From Streptomyces sp. SPB162 (GTDB lineage: Bacteria; Actinomycetota; Actinomycetes; Streptomycetales; Streptomycetaceae), in contig NZ_JAQFII010000001.1 in assembly GCF_029504575.1 (NCBI RefSeq), positions 6,083,001 to 6,147,000 on the forward strand: 64,000 bases of DNA, read 5' to 3'. This document shows, piece by piece, positions 18,149 to 27,066 of this stretch (within the stretch, counting starts at the first letter, position 1; every line of letters begins with the position of its first letter). The notes beneath the pieces are model-generated. The model saw nothing but the letters and a program-made list of their open reading frames with translations, was not told the DNA's origin and ran no database searches. A program made the translations under genes and the position numbers.

Positions 18149-18199
18149 GCAGGAGTGCGTACCCCGCCGCACGGTCCTACGATCACATCGCCTCGCCGA

Positions 18200-20320
18200 T
18201 TACGCCGGGCGTTGCAACACCACCAGGCTCCGGTCGGTCAGCTGCAGGCGGTCGCCCGCCGTCACCTTCTTCCCGCTGCCCGGCTCCACGCCCTCGGGGC
18301 GGCCGGTGTCCACGATCAGCTGCCACTCGTTCCCGTGGTCGACCGGAACCACGAACTCCATCTCCTCCGCCTGTGCGTTGACCAGCAGCAGGAAGGAGTC
18401 GTCCGTGATCCGCTCGCCGCGCGCGCCCGGCTCGGAGATCGCGCTGCCGTTGAGGAACACCACCAGCGACTTGGCGTGCGCCGCCTGCCAGTCCCGCTGG
18501 GCCATCTCCTCGCCCTCGGGGGTGAACCAGGCGATGTCGGAGAGCTCGTCGTGGGTGCCCTCCACCGGACGGCCGTGGAAGAAGCGCCGGCGGCGGAAGA
18601 CCGGGTGGTCGCGCCGGAGCCAGACCATGGTGCGGATGAACTCGTGCAGCTGCTGCGCCCCGGTCTCCTCCTCCTTCGGCCACTTCACCCAGGCCAGCTC
18701 GTTGTCCTGGCAGTACGCGTTGTTGTTGCCGCGCTGGGTGCGGCCGAACTCGTCGCCGTGGGAGAGCATGGGCACGCCCTGGGACAGCATCAGGGTGGCG
18801 ATGAAGTTGCGCAGCTGGCGGCCGCGCAGGGCCAGGATGTCCGGATCGTCGGTCTCGCCCTCCTCGCCGCAGTTCCACGAGCGGTTGTGGCTCTCGCCGT
18901 CGCGGTTGTCCTCGCCGTTGGCCTCGTTGTGCTTGTCGTTGTACGAGACCAGGTCGTTGAGGGTGAAGCCGTCGTGGCAGGTGACGAAGTTGATGGAGGC
19001 CAGCGGGCGGCGGCCGTCGTCCTGGTAGAGGTCGGAGGAGCCGGTCAGCCGGGAGGCGAACTCCGCGAGGGTGGCGTTCTCGCCCCGCCACAGGTCCCGG
19101 ACCGTGTCGCGGAACTTGCCGTTCCACTCTGCCCAGAGCGGCGGGAAGTTGCCGACCTGGTAGCCGCCCTCGCCGACGTCCCAGGGCTCGGCGATCAGCT
19201 TGACCTGGCTGACCACCGGGTCCTGCTGCACCAGGTCGAAGAAGGACGACAGTCGGTCCACCTCGTGGAACTGCCGGGCCAGCGTCGCCGCGAGGTCGAA
19301 GCGGAACCCGTCCACGTGCATCTCGGTGACCCAGTAGCGCAGCGAGTCCATGATCATCTGTAGGACGTGCGGACTGCGCATCAGCAGGGAGTTGCCGGTG
19401 CCGGTGGTGTCCATGTAGTAGCGCTTGTCGTCGCTCAGCCGGTAGTACGAAGCGTTGTCGAGCCCCCGGAAGGAGAGCGTCGGCCCCAGGTGGCTGCCCT
19501 CGGCCGTGTGGTTGTAGACCACGTCGAGGATCACCTCGATGCCTGCGGCGTGCAGCGCCCGCACCGCCGTCTTGAACTCCAGGACCTGCTGGCCACGGTC
19601 GCCCAGCGACGAGTAGGTGTTGTGCGGGGCGAAGAAGCCGATGGTGTTGTAGCCCCAGTAGTTGTTCAGCCCCGCGTCCGCCAGCCGGTGGTCCAGCACG
19701 AACTGGTGGACCGGCATCAGCTCCAGGGTGGTGACACCCAGTTCCACCAGGTGGCCGATGACCGACGGGTGCGCGAGGGCCGCGTAGGTGCCGCGGATCT
19801 CCTCGGGCAGGTCGGGGTGGAGCATCGTCAGGCCCTTGACGTGGGCCTCGTAGATCACCATGCGGTGGTAGTCGATCCGCGGCGGTCGGTCGTCGGCCCA
19901 GTCGAAGTAGGGGTTCACCACCACCGAGGTCATGGTGTGCGGCGCCGAGTCCTGGTCGTTGCGGATCTCCGGCCGCCCGAACTGGTAGCCGTACACCGCC
20001 TCGTCCCAGTCGATCGAGCCGCTCACGGCCTTCGCATAGGGGTCCATCAGCAGTTTCGACGAGTTGCAGCGATGGCCCTTGGTCGGCTCGTACGGGCCGT
20101 GCACCCGGAACCCGTACCGCTGGCCCGGCATCACGCCCGGCAGATAGGCGTGCCGCACGAAGGCATCGGCCTCCCGCAGTTCCACGGCGGTCTCGGAGCC
20201 GTCGTCGTGCAGCAGACACAGTTCGATGCGTTCGGCTACTTCGGAGAAGAGGGCGAAGTTGGTGCCCGCGCCGTCGTACGTGGCGCCAAGGGGATATGCC
20301 GTACCCGGCCAGACTTGCAT
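18200..20320 (-). CDS. glgX: Glycogen debranching enzyme
   Basis: GlgX (706 residues) cleaves alpha-1,6 branches from phosphorylase-limited glycogen. It has an N-terminal CBM48-like domain (WPGTAYPLGATYDGAGTNFALFS) and the GH13 isoamylase motifs DVVYNHTAEG, GFRFDLAATL, LIAEPWDVG and NFVTCHDGFTL. The NDKHNEANGE loop is typical of GlgX. The ATG at 20320 has GGGAGTGGAAGAG upstream; the frame could extend to 20425 without similarity. It heads the glgX-treY operon and carries an inverted repeat about 90 bases upstream. Confidence 0.95.
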   Translation of the reverse strand: MQVWPGTAYPLGATYDGAGTNFALFSEVAERIELCLLHDDGSETAVELREADAFVRHAYLPGVMPGQRYGFRVHGPYEPTKGHRCNSSKLLMDPYAKAVSGSIDWDEAVYGYQFGRPEIRNDQDSAPHTMTSVVVNPYFDWADDRPPRIDYHRMVIYEAHVKGLTMLHPDLPEEIRGTYAALAHPSVIGHLVELGVTTLELMPVHQFVLDHRLADAGLNNYWGYNTIGFFAPHNTYSSLGDRGQQVLEFKTAVRALHAAGIEVILDVVYNHTAEGSHLGPTLSFRGLDNASYYRLSDDKRYYMDTTGTGNSLLMRSPHVLQMIMDSLRYWVTEMHVDGFRFDLAATLARQFHEVDRLSSFFDLVQQDPVVSQVKLIAEPWDVGEGGYQVGNFPPLWAEWNGKFRDTVRDLWRGENATLAEFASRLTGSSDLYQDDGRRPLASINFVTCHDGFTLNDLVSYNDKHNEANGEDNRDGESHNRSWNCGEEGETDDPDILALRGRQLRNFIATLMLSQGVPMLSHGDEFGRTQRGNNNAYCQDNELAWVKWPKEEETGAQQLHEFIRTMVWLRRDHPVFRRRRFFHGRPVEGTHDELSDIAWFTPEGEEMAQRDWQAAHAKSLVVFLNGSAISEPGARGERITDDSFLLLVNAQAEEMEFVVPVDHGNEWQLIVDTGRPEGVEPGSGKKVTAGDRLQLTDRSLVVLQRPA

Positions 20321-20410
20321 GTCGCGACTCTTCCACTCCCGGACCGGATGACGGTAGGCCGTTCGCCCGGTCACATCGTTGTCAACGCTTGCATCTTCGC
20401 GTAGATGTGG

Positions 20411-20431
20411 GCGCAAAAGTGCCATTTGCGC
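20411..20431. promoter_or_regulatory. Inverted repeat upstream of glgX, candidate operator
   Basis: GCGCAAA-AGTGCCA-TTTGCGC is a perfect 7-base inverted repeat with a 7-base spacer, about 90 bases before the glgX start. It could bind a dimeric carbohydrate or stress regulator. It also lies 173 bases before the divergent gene at 20604. Confidence 0.45.
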
Positions 20432-20603
20432 AAGTGGGATCTTCCCCGGGAGGGGTGCGGTATGTCTGCCCGTCTCCCAACAGCCGGAAACCGTAAGGGT
20501 GATGACGCGGTGCGGTTGTAGTCAAGTAGGGTCGATAGGGCTGCGGTGCCACCCGGTGGGCAGTAGCCTTCCTTGATCGTGGACGGGGGAGGGAGGCGGT
20601 GGC

Positions 20604-21848
20604 GTGGTGACGTCGGGAGGCCTTGTGCTCCCCAGTGGCGGGGATCAGGGAGACCGGAGCGGCGCCACAGCCGACGGTTCGCCCGGCGCGGTCACTCTCG
20701 CGCAGCCGTTGGAGATAGGGGCGGAACTGGACTGGGACGCCGACGCCTGGGCGGAGGTGCGCACCCGTGCCAGCCGCGCCGGGCGGGCATACGTCTGGCT
20801 CAACCTCGTCGAGCAGCGCCTGCGCGCCGTCGTGAACGCCGTGCTGCGCCCGATCTACGAGCCCGTGCACGGCGAGGAGTGGGTGGTCGCCGCCGCGGGC
20901 CCGGCAGGACACGAATGGGTGCAGCGCGCTGCCGCCGTCCGTGAGGTCAGCCGCCGCAAGGGCTTCCTGCTCGACCCCGCCGACGACAACATCCTCAGCT
21001 TCCTGACCCTCCCGCAGCTGCGGGAGCTCGTCGTGCAGCACTGGCCGTGCTTCGAGCCGTACTTCGACGAGCGCCGCGACCTCGAACTGGCGCTCGACGA
21101 GCTCGAGGTCGCCCGGCATGTCGTCTCCCGCAACCGCGCGCTGTCCCGCACCGTCCTGGCGCAGGCCGAACGGGCCGCCGCCCGGCTGCTGGACATCCTC
21201 GGTGCCGGGGCGGGCTACGCCGCGGCCGACCGGCTCCCCGTCGACGTCGTCGAGGAACTGGTCGCCGACCGCTACGCCGACGTCGTCGGCGTCTACTCCG
21301 ACCGGGTCCGGCTCCAGCGCCAGCTGCCCGCCGAGGACCTGTTCGGCTCCGCGCACCGGCTGGACGCGATAGGCATCGGGCTGAACCTCCTCGTGCAGAA
21401 CTACTCCGGCCGCCGGCTGATGCGGCTCGCGGAGACCGGCTGCCGCATCCGGCTGCTCTTCCTCAACCCCGCCAGCAGCGCCGTCCGCCGCCGGGAGCGC
21501 GAGCTGGGTCTCGGGCGCGGCGAGCTGAGCCGCTCCGTCGAGATGAACATCATGCACATGCGCCGGGTCAGGGCCCGGCTGCGCGACCCGGGCGCCTTCG
21601 AGATCCGGGTCTTCGACGAGACACCGCGCTTCACCGCGTACCTCGTCGACGGCGACAGCGCCGACGGTCTCGCCGTCGTCCAGTCCTACCTGCGGCATGC
21701 CCGCGGGATGGAGGTCCCGGTGATGGTGCTGCGCGGTCCCTCGCGCCGTGTCGTCAAGGACGACCCGCGCGGTGAGCACAGTGGACTCTTCGACGTCTAC
21801 CGCGAAGAGTTCGAAGGGGTCTGGGCCGACTCCCGGCCGGTGTCCTGA
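20604..21848 (+). CDS. SAV2148-family HEPN domain-containing protein
   Basis: This 414-residue cytoplasmic protein matches, by recall, the actinobacterial family named after SAV2148. After a variable 40-residue tail, the region WDADAWAEVRTRASRAGRAYVW starts an all-helical HEPN-like domain (about residues 42-180) that includes an R-x6-H arrangement at R82/H89 (RPIYEPVH), the pattern of HEPN ribonucleases. The C-terminal third (about 250-400; RLMRLAETGCRIRLLFLNP and FDETPRFTAYLVDGD) resembles the phospholipase-D-like DUF5919 fold. No function is established. The GTG at 20604 follows GGAGGGAGG. The exonuclease gene starts 80 bases downstream on the same strand. Confidence 0.88.
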   Translation: MVTSGGLVLPSGGDQGDRSGATADGSPGAVTLAQPLEIGAELDWDADAWAEVRTRASRAGRAYVWLNLVEQRLRAVVNAVLRPIYEPVHGEEWVVAAAGPAGHEWVQRAAAVREVSRRKGFLLDPADDNILSFLTLPQLRELVVQHWPCFEPYFDERRDLELALDELEVARHVVSRNRALSRTVLAQAERAAARLLDILGAGAGYAAADRLPVDVVEELVADRYADVVGVYSDRVRLQRQLPAEDLFGSAHRLDAIGIGLNLLVQNYSGRRLMRLAETGCRIRLLFLNPASSAVRRRERELGLGRGELSRSVEMNIMHMRRVRARLRDPGAFEIRVFDETPRFTAYLVDGDSADGLAVVQSYLRHARGMEVPVMVLRGPSRRVVKDDPRGEHSGLFDVYREEFEGVWADSRPVS

Positions 21849-21928
21849 CCTCGGGGCGAGGGACTCACTGTCAGTGGTGCACGAGAGGATGGCAGAGCAC
21901 ACGGGGGACCAGTGGGAGGTAGGCGCGT

Positions 21929-22709
21929 ATGGCATGGCATCGGGAGCTGCTGGTCGGCTTCGACCTGGAGACGACGGGGACGGATCCGCACGAGGCGCGG
22001 ATCGTCACGGCCGCCGTCACCGAGGTCAAGGGCGGTGAGCCGATACGGCACCGCGAGTGGCTTGTCGACCCCGGCGTCGCCATTCCCGAGGGCGCGACCG
22101 CGATCCACGGCATCACGACCGAGCGGGCCGTGGCCGCGGGCCGCCCCGCCCGCGAGGCCGTCGCCGAGATAGCCGGCGCGCTGCGCGGGTACTGGGCGGA
22201 CGGCGTCCCGGTCGTCGTCTACAACGCCCCCTTCGACCTGAGCCTGCTCGCCGCCGAGTTGCGCCGCCACGGGCTGCCCGGCCTCGGAGGCGCCCCCGGG
22301 CCGCGCCGTCGGTCCGGTCCTGGACCCGCTGGTCATGGACCGGGCGCTGGACAAGTACCGCAAGGGCAAGCGCAATCTGGAGGCCGCCTGCGCGGTGTAC
22401 GGGGTGGTGCTGGACGACGCGCATGAGGCGGGAGCCGACGCCCTCGCCGCCGTCCGGGTCGCCCGCGCGCTGGGCGAGCGGTACGCGGAGGCGGGCGAGG
22501 CCGACCTCTGGGACCTGCACCGCTCCCAGATCCGCTGGTACACCGACTGGGCCACCGGCTACCAGAAATGGCTGCGCCGCGACCGCGACCCGCAAGCCGT
22601 CGTGGACGCCTCCTGGCCGCTCCGGCTGGACGCGCTGCTGCCGCAGCAGCGCGCCGCGTCCACCGGCGTCAGCCTGCTGGACGAACCGGACGTTCCGGGC
22701 CGGGGCTGA
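21929..22709 (+). pseudogene. DnaQ-like 3'-5' exonuclease, broken by a one-base frameshift
   Basis: Two overlapping frames together encode one DEDDh exonuclease of about 259 residues. Frame one (from ATG 21929, GGGAGG upstream) carries FDLETTG (D12, E14) and NAPFDLSLL (D103). From about 22293-22300 (CCCCCGGG) the similarity moves to the next frame, which reads GPVLDPLVMDRALDKY and holds the third motif HEAGAD. Removing one C from the C-run restores an uninterrupted protein. As written, frame one ends at 22426 without the catalytic His and is probably inactive. The cause may be a sequencing error, a recent mutation, or less likely recoding. It follows the HEPN gene by 80 bases. Confidence 0.82.
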
Positions 22710-22756
22710 CGGGCCGAGACTGACGGGCCGAGACTGACGGGCCGGGGCTGACGGGC
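22701..22756. repeat. Four tandem copies of a 14-base unit at the exonuclease stop
   Basis: The unit CGRGRCTGACGGGC occurs four times head to tail (22701, 22715, 22729, 22743). The two middle copies are identical to each other, as are the two outer copies. The TGA stop of the exonuclease frame is inside the first copy. Confidence 0.95.
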
Positions 22757-22810
22757 CGGCCGGGGGCACCGGCGGCTGCCGTCGATCTTCCGGTGCGCTG
22801 TGGCCGTTGT

Positions 22811-23710
22811 TCAGAACGGGTACCAGCGGACGGTGGGGTCTTCGTCGCGTAGCGACGTGACCCGGCGGCGGAACTCGGCGAGTGCCGCCGGGTTCGCGGG
22901 GGCGTGCTGGGCCACCCAGGCGCAGCTCGCGGTCTCCCGCGCGCCGCGCAGCACGGCGCAGCCGTCCCACTCGCGCACGTCCCAGCCGTAGGTCGCCGTG
23001 AAGGTGTCGTAGGCGGCCGGGTCCAGCCCGTAGCGGTCCCGGCTGAGCGCCATCACCACCAGGTCGTGTTCGCGCAGGTCGGTGGAGAACGTCTCCAGGT
23101 CCACCAGGACCGGTCCGTCGGGACCGACCTGGACGTTGCGCGGCAGCGCGTCGCCGTGGATCGGGCCGCGCGGCAGGCGGGGCGTCAGCGCGGCGGCGGC
23201 CGCCGCGAACCCGTCCCGTCGGTCGCGCAGATACGCGGCGTCCGCCGGATCGATCGCCTCGCCCGCCAGGCGCAGCCAGCGCTCCACTCCGCCCAGCAGA
23301 TCGCGCGGCGGCAACGTCAGAGCGGACGGGGCCGGCAGCGCGTGCACCAGTCGCAGCAGCCCGGCGAGGTCGGCGGCCCCGGCGGGACGCACCGGATCGG
23401 GCAGTCGTGCCCAGTACGTGACGGGATGTCCGTCGACCAGCCGGGCCTGCGGTGTGGCCGCCCGCACCGCCGGCACGTCGTGCTCCGCCAGCCACCCGGC
23501 GATCCGTACCTCACGCTCGGCGCGCCCGAGCAGTTCGGCGCTGCGGCCGATCTTGACGACGAGGCCGTCGCCCACCGCGAACACCGCGTTCTCACCCAGC
23601 GCCAGCAGCCGCGCCCCGGCCGCGTCCGGCGACGCGTCGGGGACCGAAGCCGCCGCCGCCAGCACGGCCCGTGCCCGTTCCTCCGTGAACGCCGTGCCCG
23701 ATCGCCCCAC
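22811..23710 (-). CDS. Aminoglycoside phosphotransferase (APH) family kinase
   Basis: This 299-residue protein has the protein-kinase-like APH fold. A Lys in LVVKIGRS serves nucleotide binding, IHGDALPRNV is the catalytic loop (HGDxxxxN), and LVDLETF is the metal-binding segment. The family phosphorylates aminoglycosides, macrolides, homoserine, fructosamines and others; the substrate here is unknown and resistance should not be assumed. It is convergent with the exonuclease, and the 14-base repeats lie between the two stops. It diverges from the sugar ABC importer, 211 bases between starts. Confidence 0.87.
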   Translation of the reverse strand: MGRSGTAFTEERARAVLAAAASVPDASPDAAGARLLALGENAVFAVGDGLVVKIGRSAELLGRAEREVRIAGWLAEHDVPAVRAATPQARLVDGHPVTYWARLPDPVRPAGAADLAGLLRLVHALPAPSALTLPPRDLLGGVERWLRLAGEAIDPADAAYLRDRRDGFAAAAAALTPRLPRGPIHGDALPRNVQVGPDGPVLVDLETFSTDLREHDLVVMALSRDRYGLDPAAYDTFTATYGWDVREWDGCAVLRGARETASCAWVAQHAPANPAALAEFRRRVTSLRDEDPTVRWYPF

Positions 23711-23813
23711 GACTGCGCCTTCCGCCGTTCCCCGTCCGAATGATCACCGACAGTCTCCCACCTACCCGCGGACCGTGCTCCGAGGGCGCCCGCCGGGAGC
23801 CGACGTGCCGTCA

Positions 23814-23850
23814 CATGGTCTTGACGGGCCGCCCGGGGGTCCGGACCATG
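23814..23850. promoter_or_regulatory. Inverted repeat around a -35-like box before the sugar ABC operon
   Basis: CATGGTC (23814-23820) and GACCATG (23844-23850) are perfect inverted arms. A TTGACG box (23821-23826) follows the first arm and lies 17 bases before GACCAT. The layout suits a promoter with a repressor or activator site for the importer starting at 23922; the -10 match is weak. Confidence 0.4.
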
Positions 23851-23921
23851 ACGGAGGCCCGCCGGGGCCTCGCGACGGCCGGGCGGACCGTCCGACGAGC
23901 CGCGCAAAGGAGCCGCCTGCC

Positions 23922-24827
23922 GTGACCCTGGCGACCGCGCCACCCAGGACCCGCCCCCGGCGACCCGACCGTGGCGTGTGGTTCCTCGTCCTCCCGGCAC
24001 TGATACCGATCCTGCTGTTGAGCGTCGGACCGCTGCTGTACGGGATCGGCCTCTCGTTCACCGACTCGCAGTCGGGCCGCACCCAGCCGACGCAGTGGAC
24101 CGGGCTGCAGAACTTCTCCGACCTGCTGCACGACTCCCTCTTCTGGGACTCGTTCCGGATCGGTCTGGTGTGGGCGGTCGGGGTGACCGTGCCCCAGTTC
24201 CTGCTCGCGCTCGGCCTCGCGCTGCTGCTCGACCAGCCACTGCGGATGCGCTGGCTCGCCCGCGCGCTGGCCATCGTCCCGTGGGCGATGCCGGAGGTCG
24301 TCGTCGGCATCATGTGGCGGCTGGTCTACCACCCGGACGCGGGCGTGCTCAACGAGACGCTGCGCCGACTCCACCTCGGCGACGGCACCGACTGGCTCGC
24401 CGGGCTGTCGACGGCGCTGCCCGCCGTGATCGTCGTCGGGATCTGGGCCGGGATGCCGACCACCACCGTCTCGCTCCTCGCCGGGCTGCAGAACGTGCCG
24501 CGTGAGCTGCACGAGGCCGCCGCGGTGGACGGCGCCGGTGCCTGGCGCAGGTTCCGGACCGTGACCTGGCCGGCGCTGCGGCCGGTGGCGCTCGCCATGA
24601 CGGCGCTCAACTTCATCTGGAACTTCAACTCGTTCGCGCTGGTCTACGTGCTCACCAACGGCGGCCCCGGTGGCCGCACCCGGCTGCCGATGCTCTTCGC
24701 CTATGAAGAGGCCTTCCGCTACGGGCAGTTCGGCTACGCGGCGGCGATGGGCTGCGTCATGGTCGCGGTGATCTCCGTACTCCTGGCCGTGTACCTGGCC
24801 GGCCGGCTCAGGGGGGACGACCAGTGA
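23922..24827 (+). CDS. Carbohydrate ABC transporter permease (MalF-like)
   Basis: This 301-residue permease has six membrane segments. The cytoplasmic EAA loop is ELHEAAAVDGAGAWRRFRTVTWPAL, which docks the ATPase. LPALIPILLLSVGPLLYGIGLSF near the N-terminus is typical of MalF/UgpA-type sugar importers (CUT1). The GTG at 23922 has AAAGGAG about ten bases upstream. The gene starts a three-gene operon with overlapping ends. No ATPase gene is present, as is usual for Streptomyces CUT1 systems that share the MsiK ATPase. Confidence 0.93.
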   Translation: MTLATAPPRTRPRRPDRGVWFLVLPALIPILLLSVGPLLYGIGLSFTDSQSGRTQPTQWTGLQNFSDLLHDSLFWDSFRIGLVWAVGVTVPQFLLALGLALLLDQPLRMRWLARALAIVPWAMPEVVVGIMWRLVYHPDAGVLNETLRRLHLGDGTDWLAGLSTALPAVIVVGIWAGMPTTTVSLLAGLQNVPRELHEAAAVDGAGAWRRFRTVTWPALRPVALAMTALNFIWNFNSFALVYVLTNGGPGGRTRLPMLFAYEEAFRYGQFGYAAAMGCVMVAVISVLLAVYLAGRLRGDDQ

Positions 24828-25678
24828 CGGCCGCCCGCAACCAGCTGATCAAGCGCCGGGCCGGCCGCACCGGCCAGTACCTCGCGCTCCTCGGCTACCT
24901 GGTCTTCCTCGGGTTCCCGCTGTTGTGGCTCGTCTCGACGGCCTTCAAGCCGCCGCGCGAGCTGGCCACCCTGCACCCCACCTGGTGGCCGAAGAACCCC
25001 ACCCTCGACAACTTCCGGCAGGCCTTCGACGAGCAACCGCTGCTGCACGCGGCCCTGAACAGCCTGCTGGTCGCGGTCAGCTCCGCGGCCATCGCGGTGC
25101 TCCTCGCGACGCCGATGGCGTACGTGATGGCGCGGCACCGCTCCTGGCTGAGCCGGGCCGGCACCGGATGGGTGGTGGTCAGCCAGGCGTTCCCGTTCGT
25201 GCTGGTGATCATCCCGCTCTTCCTGATCCTCAAACGGCTGCACCTGATCAACGCACTGCCGGGCCTGGTGATGGTCTACGTCGTCTGGACGCTGCCCTTC
25301 GCGCTGTGGATGCTGACGGGGTACGTCCGGGCCGTGCCGCGCGAGCTGGAGGAGGCCGCCGCGGTGGACGGCGCCGGCCGGTTCCGCATCCTCGTCTCCG
25401 TCACCGCGCCGCTGCTCGCCCCCGGCATCGTCGCCACCGGCCTGTTCGCCTTCATCACCGCGTGGAACGAGTTCTTCTTCGCGCTGGTGCTGCTGAAAAC
25501 CCCGGAGAAGCAGACCATGCCGATCATCCTCACCCACTTCATCGGCGCCGAGGGCGTGGCGGACCTCGGTCCGCTCGCCGCCGCCGCGCTGCTCGCGACC
25601 CTTCCCAGCCTGCTGCTCTTCGCGCTGATCCAGCGCAGGATCGCCGGCGGCATGCTGGCCGGGGCGGTGAAGGGCTGA
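24824..25678 (+). CDS. Carbohydrate ABC transporter permease (MalG-like)
   Basis: This 284-residue second permease has six membrane segments and the EAA loop ELEEAAAVDGAGRFRILVSV. FPLLWLVSTAFKPP near the N-terminus is the typical MalG/LacG-type opening. Its GTG overlaps the stop of the first permease (GTGA), and its stop overlaps the ATG of the binding protein, so the three are translationally coupled. The placement of the binding-protein gene last, rather than first, is unusual for CUT1 operons. Confidence 0.93.
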   Translation: MTAARNQLIKRRAGRTGQYLALLGYLVFLGFPLLWLVSTAFKPPRELATLHPTWWPKNPTLDNFRQAFDEQPLLHAALNSLLVAVSSAAIAVLLATPMAYVMARHRSWLSRAGTGWVVVSQAFPFVLVIIPLFLILKRLHLINALPGLVMVYVVWTLPFALWMLTGYVRAVPRELEEAAAVDGAGRFRILVSVTAPLLAPGIVATGLFAFITAWNEFFFALVLLKTPEKQTMPIILTHFIGAEGVADLGPLAAAALLATLPSLLLFALIQRRIAGGMLAGAVKG

Positions 25679-26988
25679 TGCGCCGGTCCTCCCACCGCCC
25701 GCTCGCGATGTCCGCGGCCGCGATCGGGGCCGCGCTCACCCTGCTGACGGCCGGCTGCGCGGGCGGCGGCGACAGCTCCGACGACGGGCGGATCACGCTC
25801 CGCTTCCAGAGCCTGGCCTGGCAGGAGGACTCCGTCGCCGCCAACAGGCAACTCGTCGCCGAGTGGAACCGCACCCATCCGGCCGTCAAGGTCGAGTACG
25901 TGCAGGGCAGCTGGGACAGCGTCCACGACCAGCTCCTGACGTCCTTCGAGGGCGGGGAGGCGCCGGACGTCATCCACGACGCCTCCGACGACCTCGCGGA
26001 CTTCGCGTACGGCGGCGACCTCGCCGACCTGGGCGGCCTGCTTCCGCCGACCCTGCGCGACGCGATCCCGGCCGCCTCCTGGCAGACCACGACGTTCGGC
26101 AAGGGCGTCTACGGAGTGCCGTTCCTGCAGGAACCGCGCATGATCATCGCCAACCGCGCGCTGCTGGTGAAGTCCGGCGTCCGCATCCCGGCCGCCGACA
26201 CCCCCTGGACGTGGGACGAGTTCCGGCAGTCCGCGAAGAAGCTGACCGGCGACGGGACCTACGGGGTCGCCTGGCCACTGAAGGAGCCGGTCAGCTCGAC
26301 CCTCAACCTCTCGCTGTCCACCGGCGGCCAGATCTTCGCGCGCGGCGCCGACGGCAAGGTCACCGTTCGCTTCGACGCCGCCGACCAGGCCGTGCCGCGC
26401 GTCATCCACGACCTGGTCAACACCGATCACAGCGCGTCGCGCACCACGCTCGGCATGGGCGGCTCCGACACGCTGCCCGGATTCTTCGCCGGCAGGTACG
26501 CGATGGTCCCGCTCGGCTTCTCCTACCGCCAGCAGATCCGGCAGCAGGCCCCGAAGGGCTTCGACTGGATCGTGCTCCCCGCCCCCGCGGGGCCCGGCGG
26601 CAACCGCGCGCAGGGCGTCAGCCCGCAGACCCTCTCCGTTTCGCAGGACTGCCCGCACAAGAAGGAGGCCGTCGCGTTCATCGACTTCCTGCTGCGCACG
26701 GACAACGTCGTCCGGCTCGCCAAGGGCGACTGGATGCTTCCCACCGCCACGGCCGCCCTGCGCGACCCGGCCCTGCACACGGAGCGGAACGGCTGGTCCA
26801 CCGGCACCGCGCTGGCCCCCTACCTGCGCTCCGCGCCGGCCCAGTCCGTCCGCGGCTACCCGGAGTGGAAGGACAAGGTCGCCACCCCCGCCTTCCAGGA
26901 GTACTACAGCGGCGCCATCGGCCTCGACGAACTGCGCCACCGGCTGGTCACGGACGGAAACCGCGTGCTGGCCCGCTACCAGCGGTAG
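25678..26988 (+). CDS. Extracellular sugar-binding lipoprotein of the ABC importer
   Basis: This 436-residue solute-binding protein has a positively charged start, a hydrophobic stretch and a lipobox LTAGC (Cys near residue 28), so it is anchored to the membrane outside. The body is a family 1 binding protein (RFQSLAWQEDSV, LLTSFEGGEAPDVIH, PWTWDEF). The sugar is not predictable. It is the last gene of the operon, with its ATG overlapping the preceding stop, and is followed by a strong terminator. Confidence 0.93.
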   Translation: MRRSSHRPLAMSAAAIGAALTLLTAGCAGGGDSSDDGRITLRFQSLAWQEDSVAANRQLVAEWNRTHPAVKVEYVQGSWDSVHDQLLTSFEGGEAPDVIHDASDDLADFAYGGDLADLGGLLPPTLRDAIPAASWQTTTFGKGVYGVPFLQEPRMIIANRALLVKSGVRIPAADTPWTWDEFRQSAKKLTGDGTYGVAWPLKEPVSSTLNLSLSTGGQIFARGADGKVTVRFDAADQAVPRVIHDLVNTDHSASRTTLGMGGSDTLPGFFAGRYAMVPLGFSYRQQIRQQAPKGFDWIVLPAPAGPGGNRAQGVSPQTLSVSQDCPHKKEAVAFIDFLLRTDNVVRLAKGDWMLPTATAALRDPALHTERNGWSTGTALAPYLRSAPAQSVRGYPEWKDKVATPAFQEYYSGAIGLDELRHRLVTDGNRVLARYQR

Positions 26989-27015
26989 CGGGCCCGCGCG
27001 CGGAAGCGGACACGA

Positions 27016-27051
27016 GCCGGCCCGGTCTCCCCCGTGAGAGACCGGGCCGGC
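27016..27051. terminator. Strong bidirectional terminator
   Basis: GCCGGCCCGGTCTC and GAGACCGGGCCGGC form a perfect 14-pair stem around an 8-base loop. It lies between the convergent stops of the sugar-binding protein and the MMPL transporter and can serve both. Confidence 0.9.
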
Positions 27052-27066
27052 AGTGGGCGGGGAGGG

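Noticed and set aside
20463-20603. Leader peptide search before the HEPN gene
   Set aside because: No short frame with a ribosome site or leader pattern was found.
22811-23710. Calling the APH-family gene an aminoglycoside resistance gene
   Set aside because: The kinase motifs are those of a broad superfamily and no resistance-type substrate region or cluster is visible.
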